Shown here: positions 1 through 5,917 of the stretch, one piece after another
How the letters are laid out: the number at the start of each line of letters is the position of its first letter
Numbering within the stretch: position 1 is the first letter of the stretch
Source of the DNA: an uncultured Bacteroidota bacterium
Lineage (GTDB): Bacteria; Bacteroidota; Bacteroidia; Flavobacteriales; Flavobacteriaceae
NCBI GenBank assembly: GCA_902610105.1
Contig: CACLUN010000043.1
Span: 1-5,917 of the forward strand
Direction of reading: 5' to 3'
Length of the DNA stretch: 5,917 bases
Made by a program: the position numbers and the translations under genes
Notes under the pieces: generated by a model
The model's input: the letters and a program-made list of their open reading frames with translations, nothing else
Databases searched by the model: none
What the model was told of the DNA's origin: nothing

Positions 1-933
1 AAGTATTATTGGAAATATAATACAGTGAAAGACTATATTATCCTTTCCAATAAAGTGAATGAGCTTAGTATTCTTATCTTTCCAATATAATTCCCAATCT
101 TTATTTTCATTTTTAGCCCATTCTTTTGTAGATGAGATATACCCAATGGGTGCATCAAACCAAACATAAAGAACTTTACCTGCACCATCTTTATGAGGAA
201 CTGGTATTCCCCAGTCTAAATCGCGAGTAATAGCTCTAGATTCCAATCCTTGATCAATCCATGATTTAACTTGCCCATATACATTTGATTTTGCAGAATC
301 CTTTTTACCCTTAATAAACCAATCATTAATAAAATCAACATGCTTTCCAAGTGGTAAATACCAATGAGTTGTTTCTTTTTCAATCGGTTTTGCTCCACTT
401 ATTTTTGAAATAGGATTAATTAATTGTTCAGGGCTTAATGAGCTTCCACAATTTTCACATTGATCACCGTAAGCATGTTCAAATCCACAATGAGGGCATT
501 CCCCCTCAACAAATCTATCTGCCAAAAATTGATTTTCAACTGGGTCATACAATTGTTTGGATTTTTTAATTTCAAAACAATTTTTTTCATTAAGAAATTT
601 AAAAAATTCAGATGCTGTTTCATGGTGGATTTTGGAGGATGTTCTTGAATAATTATCGAAAGAAATACCAAAATCATCAAAGCTTTTTTTTATTAATGCA
701 TGATATTTATCAATAATTTCTTTTGGGGTTTTATTTTCTTTTTTAGCTCTAATTGAAATTGCAACACCATGTTCATCACTACCACAAATGTAAGCTACAT
801 CATTATCAGTGATTCTTTTAAATCTTGCATAGATATCAGCTGGTATATATGCTCCTGCTAAATGACCAATATGTAAACGTCCATTCGTATATGGTAATGC
901 AGACGTTATGGTATACCTTTTTTTACTTTCCAC
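1..933 (-). CDS. metG: Methionyl-tRNA synthetase, N-terminal part (truncated by left window edge)
   Basis: This gene encodes the class I synthetase that charges tRNA-Met with methionine using ATP, in the cytoplasm. The first 311 codons are present and the reading frame is open to the edge. Visible marks are the class I HIGH motif at residues 21-24 inside [17 protein letters not shown], the GSDEHG segment, and a zinc knuckle with Cys146, Cys149, Cys159 and Cys162 (CPHC...CENC). The methionine-pocket segment [11 protein letters not shown] has Trp258 and Asp260, and [11 protein letters not shown] lies close to the edge. The KMSKS-type loop and the anticodon-binding domain lie outside the window. 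The start is GTG at 933-931. An in-frame TGA lies 21 nt further upstream, no ATG lies between, and HIGH is already at its usual distance, so GTG (or TTG four codons earlier) must be used. There is no Shine-Dalgarno sequence. The gene is divergent from the ACT-protein gene. Its identity is very secure. Confidence 0.97.
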   Translation of the reverse strand, partial: MESKKRYTITSALPYTNGRLHIGHLAGAYIPADIYARFKRITDNDVAYICGSDEHGVAISIRAKKENKTPKEIIDKYHALIKKSFDDFGISFDNYSRTSSKIHHETASEFFKFLNEKNCFEIKKSKQLYDPVENQFLADRFVEGECPHCGFEHAYGDQCENCGSSLSPEQLINPISKISGAKPIEKETTHWYLPLGKHVDFINDWFIKGKKDSAKSNVYGQVKSWIDQGLESRAITRDLDWGIPVPHKDGAGKVLYVWFDAPIGYISSTKEWAKNENKDWELYWKDKNTKLIHFIGKDNIVFHCIIFPIIL

Positions 934-942
934 AATTAGTTT

Positions 943-950
943 CAAAAATA
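943..950 (-). promoter_or_regulatory. Candidate -7 element for metG (TATTTTTG)
   Basis: Read on the minus strand, the octamer TATTTTTG fits the Bacteroidota -7 consensus TAnnTTTG. It lies 9 nt before the metG GTG, so a transcript from it would be almost leaderless. I see no convincing -33 TTTG/TTG at 17-23 nt spacing. In DNA this A+T-rich, a chance match is quite possible. Confidence 0.25.
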
Positions 951-958
951 GTCAATTT

Positions 959-974
959 ACAGATGAACTTCTGT
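959..974. repeat. Short imperfect palindrome in the metG/ACT divergent spacer
   Basis: The arms ACAGA (959-963) and TCTGT (970-974) are perfect inverted repeats around a 6-nt spacer. The site sits between the two candidate -7 elements of the divergent genes, where an operator could act on both. Five-base-pair arms are weak evidence and no known binding consensus is recognised. Confidence 0.2.
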
Positions 975-988
975 TTATATTAAAATGT

Positions 989-996
989 TATTTTTG
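989..996 (+). promoter_or_regulatory. Candidate -7 element for the ACT-protein gene (TATTTTTG)
   Basis: TATTTTTG fits the Bacteroidota TAnnTTTG element and lies 32 nt upstream of the TTG start at 1029, giving a plausible leader of about 25 nt. The same octamer occurs on the opposite strand facing metG. A clear -33 TTTG is not seen; TTCTG at 969-973 is the nearest candidate, at a too-short spacing of 15 nt. Confidence 0.3.
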
Positions 997-1028
997 TAAT
1001 TATTTGTTTAATTTAAAACAATACCAAT

Positions 1029-1688
1029 TTGAAAACAATATCTCAAGCTGTTAGTGACTATATAAAATCAAAACCATTTTTAAGCTCTGCGCTTTCTGAC
1101 GGTATAATTAATTTCACTTCACTTTCAAGAAAAATAAAGCCTGAAATTGAAGAAATGTTACGAAAAAGTGTCAACAATGGAGCAATTGTGATGGCTTTAA
1201 ATAGATTATCTCTAAACCTTGAATTTCAACACACTCAAAAAATTAAAAGAGTCATTAAAAAAATTGAAGAGGTTTCTGTAAGATCTAATCTGGTTGATTA
1301 TAATTTTAAAGTTTCAGATACAATACTTAATAGTCAGTCAAATATTTTAAAAAATATATATGAAAGCAAGAATGATTTTTATACCTCCTCAAGAGGTATT
1401 GACGAGTGCAATATAGTAGTTAGTAAAAATTTATGTGAGTTGGTTGAAAACGAACTAGTTAATGAATTTTGCATTAATAAGACTGAGCAACTTTCAGCAA
1501 TTTCATTTAAATTACCCGAAGAAAATGTATCAGTTCCAGGAATCTATTATTATGTATTTCAAAAATTATCTTGGGAAGGAATTAATATTAATCAAGTGAT
1601 TTCTACATCTAATGAGTTTACTATTTTAGTATCAGAAAGTGAAGTCGACAAAGCATTTTCAATAATCAATAAACTCAAATCTATTTAA
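1029..1688 (+). CDS. ACT-domain protein, aspartokinase-regulatory-like, no catalytic domain (219 aa)
   Basis: The probable role is a small cytoplasmic regulator or effector-binding protein of amino acid metabolism; no enzymatic function can be assigned. Residues 1-65 are mostly helical and contain the segment DGIINFTSLSRKI followed by NNGAIVMALNRLS, possibly a helix-turn-helix-like fold. Residues about 78-143 (through SSRGIDECNIVVSKNL) and about 156-217 each follow a beta-alpha-beta-beta-alpha-beta pattern. The second has the ACT hallmarks VPGIYYYVFQKLSWEGININ (Pro170-Gly171) then EFTILVSESEVDKAF, which is very like the C-terminal ACT pair of aspartate kinases. From memory, flavobacterial relatives of similar length are often labelled 'aspartate kinase', but no KFGGAS-type kinase motif is present. 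The start is TTG at 1029: an in-frame TAA at 1014-1016 excludes anything longer and no ATG lies between. There is no Shine-Dalgarno sequence. The last 30 bp overlap the convergent mfd gene. The coding call is firm; the role is inferred. Confidence 0.85.
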   Translation: MKTISQAVSDYIKSKPFLSSALSDGIINFTSLSRKIKPEIEEMLRKSVNNGAIVMALNRLSLNLEFQHTQKIKRVIKKIEEVSVRSNLVDYNFKVSDTILNSQSNILKNIYESKNDFYTSSRGIDECNIVVSKNLCELVENELVNEFCINKTEQLSAISFKLPEENVSVPGIYYYVFQKLSWEGININQVISTSNEFTILVSESEVDKAFSIINKLKSI

Positions 1689-4600
1689 GTTTTGAATTGC
1701 TTGATCAATTGATTCTATTTTTTCAAAAACTAAATAAAGTTTATTCTTCTCTCTTAACTCACAATTTTCAAATTTTTGAATATCCCTCATTATATTTTTA
1801 AATACTAAACTCTCAAAAAAATTGTTATTCTTATCATAGATAAAGTAACACAGCATTTTACTTTTCTTTATCACAATTTTTTCAAAACCTAACTTTTGAG
1901 CTTTCCATTTCAATCGAATACTTTTTAGAAGATCTATAGATTCAACAGGTAGGGATCCATATTTATCCTTCAGTTCTTTTTCAAACTTAATCAACTCATC
2001 ATCATTATTTAACTTCGATAGTTTAGTGTAAAGAATTAGTCTTTCATTCACCTTTGAAACGTAATTATTAGGAAATAATATTTCAAAGTCAGTATCGATG
2101 ATAATATCTCTAATAAAATTATTATTTGATTCTTCTTTAAACATTTTTTTGAACTCATTACTTTTTAATTCTTCAACAGCTTCATTTAAAATTTTGTGGT
2201 AAGTTTCAAAACCAATATCATTTATAAACCCACTTTGCTCACCTCCTAGTAAATCACCAGCACCTCTAATTTCTAAATCTTTCATTGCTATATTAAAACC
2301 TGAGCCTAATTCAGAGTATTGCCCTATAGCATTAATCCGCTTTTTTGCCTCATCAGTTAATGCTGATATTTCAGGTGTTATAAAATAGCAAAAAGCTTTT
2401 TTGTTACTTCTACCAACTCTACCCCTCATTTGATGTAGGTCACTTAGTCCAAAATGGTGTGCATTATTTATAAAAATTGTATTTGAATTAGGAACATCTA
2501 ATCCACTTTCAATAATAGTTGTTGATAATAGTATATCAAATTTATTTTCAATAAATTCTAACATAATTTTTTCAAGATTTTTACCATCAATCTTACTATG
2601 AGCAATTTTAATTTTAGCATCAGGAATCAAGTTTTCAAGCCAATTTCCAAATTCATTAATGTTATCAATTTTATTGTGTACAAAAAATACTTGACCTCCT
2701 CTTTGCATTTCAAATCTTATTGCATCTTGAATTGACTTTGCATTAAATCTAATAACTTCAGATTCAATCGGCACTCTGTTGCTAGGTGGAGTAGATATAA
2801 TTGAAAGGTCTCTTGCAGCCATTAAACTATATTGAAGGGTTCTAGGAATTGGTGTTGCAGTAAGTGTTAGAACATCAATATTATCCTTGATTGATCTAAT
2901 CTTTTCTTTTACATTCACTCCAAACTTTTGTTCTTCATCTACAATTAATAATCCTAAATTATTGTATTGAACAGAATCATTTACTAATTGATGAGTTCCA
3001 ATAATTAAGTCTAGTTTTCCAGTACTAATCTCATCTAGTATTTTATTCTTTTCTGTCTTTGTTCTAAATCTATTTAAGTAATCAAATGATATAGGAAAGC
3101 CATCAAATCTTTTTAATAGCGTTTTATAATGTTGAAATGCCAAAATTGTTGTTGGGACTAAAATTGCAACTTGTTTACCATTGTCAATTGCTTTGAAGGC
3201 TGCTCTAATCGCAACCTCAGTTTTACCAAATCCAACATCACCACAAATTAATCGATCCATTGGATTCTCAGATTCCATATCAGTTTTTACATCTGCAGTA
3301 GCTTTAATTTGGTCTGTTGTTTCTACATATAAAAATGAAGCTTCAAGCTCATTTTGCATCGAGCTATCAATTTTATATTTATATCCTTTAGAAATTTTTC
3401 TTTTTGCGTATGATTTTATTAAATCAAAAGCTAGTTTTTTTATTCTAGTTTTTGCTTTAGTCTTTAATCTTTCCCAGGCTCCAGACCCTAGTTTAAAGAT
3501 CCTAGGTTTTGCACCGTCTCTGCTCTTATATTTTGAAATTTTATGAAATAAGTGAACACTTAGATAAAGTGTATCATTTTCACCGTATACTAACTTAATT
3601 GCCTCTTGTTTTCTTCCCTCAACATCAATTTTTGTCAAACCTTTATAAATTCCAACTCCATGATCAATATGAGTTACGAAATCCCCAACGTTAATTTGAT
3701 TTATATTATCAATATTAAGTTTTTTCTTTTTGCTATATTTTTTTTGAATTCTATATCTATGAAATCTATTGAAAATTTCATGATCTGTAAAACAAACTCT
3801 TAAATCATCATGATTTATAAAACCTTTATAAATTGGTTTTATTATTGACTTAAATTCATAACTATAATTAAATTTTGATAATATTTGATAGAATCGTTCT
3901 GCTTGTTCTTTACTTGAAAAATAAATATTTAGTTTATAATTTTTTGATGAATAATATTTAAGCTCATCATTTAAGATTTCAAACTTTTTATTAAATGCAG
4001 GTTGCTGAACTATATCAAGCTTAATATCAAAATCTTTGTTTAAATTATTCAGATGAATAATTTTTCTTTCATCAATTTCTTTTAAAAATAATCTATCTGA
4101 ATATTCGTTCTTATTCTCCTTAAAATTATTGGATAGTTGTTTTTTAATTGAATCAATTTCCTCGATTAATAAAGTGGTATTACTATCAGTTAGCTCAACT
4201 ATGCTGTTTGCTCTTCTAATTAAAGATTCATTGGATAAATCAGGTATAATTTTAGCTTCAACTAATTCTTTTGTTGAATATTGAGTATCTATATTAAACT
4301 CCCTTATACTTTCTACAGTATCACCATCAAATTCAATTCTTAATGGACTTGTATATGCAAAAGAAAAAATATCCACAATATTTCCTCTTTTTGCAAAATC
4401 ACCAGGCTGTTGTACATAATCATCCTTTTCAAATTTTAAATCAAATAGTAATTCATTAATTGAATTTATTTTTAAAAATTGTCCTTTTTCTATATTTATC
4501 GTTTTGGAATCAATTTCTTTATCATCAGGAATTTTTTCAAAAATAGCTTCTGGATAAGTCACTATTATTTTAGTTTCTTTATCTAAAATATCCCTAATAG

Positions 4601-4925
4601 TTTTTGATCTGTTAATGATATTGCTTTCATCTTTAATTTTTTTGGTATCGCTTCTATAGTTTGATGGTAAAAAACTACAATTTTTTTCACCAATTAATTC
4701 TATAATATCGCTGGAGACATATGAAGCAGTTTCTTTTGAATTACTTATGTAAAATATTTGTTGATTTAATGATGAAAATATGTCAATCAGTAAAAATGAT
4801 AATGAAGAGCCATAAGCACCCTCAACTTTAATTTTTTTTTGATTTTTTGATATAAGTTTCCTGAGTTTCTGAAATTTCAGAGACCTGTAGTGATTCAACC
4901 CAAAAGGATATAAACCTTTAATCAT
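1659..4925 (-). CDS. mfd: Transcription-repair coupling factor Mfd (1088 aa, complete)
   Basis: Mfd is a DNA translocase that pushes off RNA polymerase stalled at lesions and recruits UvrA for nucleotide excision repair. In order, the N-terminal UvrB-like module has a degenerate nucleotide loop (GAYGSSLS), as is usual in Mfd. The RNA-polymerase-interacting domain is at about 412-480 (VGDFVTHIDHGVGIYKGL, His422). The RecG-like motor follows: Walker A GDVGFGKTE with Lys568, motif II DEEQ at 663-666, motif III TATPIPRT from 689, and motif VI GRVGRS at 835-840. The translocation segment GAGDLLGGEQSG lies near 890 and a C-terminal D7-type domain extends to the end. The length is slightly below the E. 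coli protein (1148 aa), and all key motor residues are present. The start chosen is ATG at 4925; TTG lies immediately before it, and an in-frame TAA at 4934-4932 blocks longer starts. The gene is transcribed alone, divergent from the acetyltransferase gene, and ends inside the convergent ACT gene. Confidence 0.97.
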   Translation of the reverse strand: MIKGLYPFGLNHYRSLKFQKLRKLISKNQKKIKVEGAYGSSLSFLLIDIFSSLNQQIFYISNSKETASYVSSDIIELIGEKNCSFLPSNYRSDTKKIKDESNIINRSKTIRDILDKETKIIVTYPEAIFEKIPDDKEIDSKTINIEKGQFLKINSINELLFDLKFEKDDYVQQPGDFAKRGNIVDIFSFAYTSPLRIEFDGDTVESIREFNIDTQYSTKELVEAKIIPDLSNESLIRRANSIVELTDSNTTLLIEEIDSIKKQLSNNFKENKNEYSDRLFLKEIDERKIIHLNNLNKDFDIKLDIVQQPAFNKKFEILNDELKYYSSKNYKLNIYFSSKEQAERFYQILSKFNYSYEFKSIIKPIYKGFINHDDLRVCFTDHEIFNRFHRYRIQKKYSKKKKLNIDNINQINVGDFVTHIDHGVGIYKGLTKIDVEGRKQEAIKLVYGENDTLYLSVHLFHKISKYKSRDGAKPRIFKLGSGAWERLKTKAKTRIKKLAFDLIKSYAKRKISKGYKYKIDSSMQNELEASFLYVETTDQIKATADVKTDMESENPMDRLICGDVGFGKTEVAIRAAFKAIDNGKQVAILVPTTILAFQHYKTLLKRFDGFPISFDYLNRFRTKTEKNKILDEISTGKLDLIIGTHQLVNDSVQYNNLGLLIVDEEQKFGVNVKEKIRSIKDNIDVLTLTATPIPRTLQYSLMAARDLSIISTPPSNRVPIESEVIRFNAKSIQDAIRFEMQRGGQVFFVHNKIDNINEFGNWLENLIPDAKIKIAHSKIDGKNLEKIMLEFIENKFDILLSTTIIESGLDVPNSNTIFINNAHHFGLSDLHQMRGRVGRSNKKAFCYFITPEISALTDEAKKRINAIGQYSELGSGFNIAMKDLEIRGAGDLLGGEQSGFINDIGFETYHKILNEAVEELKSNEFKKMFKEESNNNFIRDIIIDTDFEILFPNNYVSKVNERLILYTKLSKLNNDDELIKFEKELKDKYGSLPVESIDLLKSIRLKWKAQKLGFEKIVIKKSKMLCYFIYDKNNNFFESLVFKNIMRDIQKFENCELREKNKLYLVFEKIESIDQAIQNLNRFEFIDY

Positions 4926-4933
4926 CAATCTTT

Positions 4934-4952
4934 ACAATTATCAAGTAATTGT
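4934..4952. repeat. 7-bp inverted repeat just upstream of mfd
   Basis: ACAATTA (4934-4940) and TAATTGT (4946-4952) are perfect inverted repeats around a 5-nt spacer, starting 9 nt before the mfd ATG. In an mfd transcript it would form a small A/U-rich hairpin in the leader; as DNA it could be an operator. It lacks a T-run and strong G/C pairs, so it is not a terminator. The function is unknown. Confidence 0.3.
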
Positions 4953-4998
4953 CGTGCGAATATATACAATCCTTAGTTATATATGTAACAAATCAACC

Positions 4999-5016
4999 CT
5001 TAAATACCTTAAATAT
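4999..5016. repeat. Two tandem 9-bp units in the mfd/acetyltransferase spacer
   Basis: CTTAAATAC (4999-5007) is followed directly by CTTAAATAT (5008-5016), differing only in the last base. It lies about 32-49 nt upstream of the candidate -7 element of the acetyltransferase gene. In such A/T-rich DNA it may be simple slippage; a paired binding site is only a possibility. Confidence 0.3.
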
Positions 5017-5047
5017 TTTAAAAATTAATCTATTTAAAAGATTAGAT

Positions 5048-5055
5048 TAGATTTG
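5048..5055 (+). promoter_or_regulatory. Candidate -7 element for the acetyltransferase-aspartate kinase operon (TAGATTTG)
   Basis: TAGATTTG matches the Bacteroidota TAnnTTTG consensus and lies 10 nt before the ATG at 5066, which would give a very short leader. It overlaps a run of three GATTA/GATTA/GATTT units (5040-5054). No clear -33 TTTG is visible about 20 nt upstream. The correct strand and position favour it; the missing upstream element is against it. Confidence 0.35.
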
Positions 5056-5065
5056 CATTTAAATT

Positions 5066-5917
<852 letters not shown>

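Noticed and set aside
216..680. Other open frames within metG (minus 216-398 and 435-680, plus 460-648)
   Set aside because: They overlap the well-conserved metG coding sequence, including the zinc-knuckle region, in other frames and have no family resemblance.
1695..1723. AATTG-N6-CAATT stem followed by TTTTTT just after the ACT-gene stop, as a possible terminator
   Set aside because: The stem is only 5 bp and A/T-rich, the T-run starts 7 nt beyond it, and the whole element lies inside the conserved reading frame of mfd. It is too weak to call.
3181..3803. Open frames on the plus strand at 3181-3546 and 3606-3803
   Set aside because: They lie antisense inside the motor and RNA-polymerase-interacting domains of mfd, show no recognisable protein features, and are explained as shadows of the conserved mfd frame.

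Overview
The window looks like a piece of chromosome from an A+T-rich member of the Bacteroidota, most likely a flavobacterium with a small, streamlined genome. The reasons are strong A/T bias in coding and non-coding DNA, no Shine-Dalgarno sequences ahead of any start, octamers fitting the Bacteroidota -7 promoter element (TAnnTTTG) upstream of three genes, and proteins (methionyl-tRNA synthetase, Mfd, aspartate kinase, an aspartokinase-like ACT protein) that read like flavobacterial family members. The assignment rests on reading the sequence and on remembered families, not on a database search.

Layout. Positions 1-933 (minus strand) hold the first 311 codons of methionyl-tRNA synthetase (metG), which starts at GTG and runs off the left edge. 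A 95-bp divergent spacer (934-1028) follows. Positions 1029-1688 (plus) encode a 219-aa protein that starts at TTG, with an N-terminal helical region and two ACT-like modules but no catalytic domain. It converges on, and overlaps by 30 bp, the 3' end of mfd (4925-1659, minus), the complete transcription-repair coupling factor. A second divergent spacer (4926-5065) carries an inverted repeat, short tandem repeats and a -7-like element. Positions 5066-5552 (plus) hold an SSAT-like GNAT acetyltransferase gene broken by one extra base in an A-run. It overlaps by 14 bp the start of an aspartate kinase gene (5539 to the right edge, plus; 126 codons present).

Functionally this is housekeeping DNA: Met-tRNA charging, transcription-coupled repair, the first step of the aspartate-family amino acid pathway, and two accessory proteins (acetyltransferase and ACT protein). 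I see no mobile element, CRISPR array, RNA gene, phage gene or defence system. The points most worth a second look are the acetyltransferase frameshift, the stand-alone ACT protein a few kb from an aspartate kinase, and the dense 3' overlap between the ACT gene and mfd.
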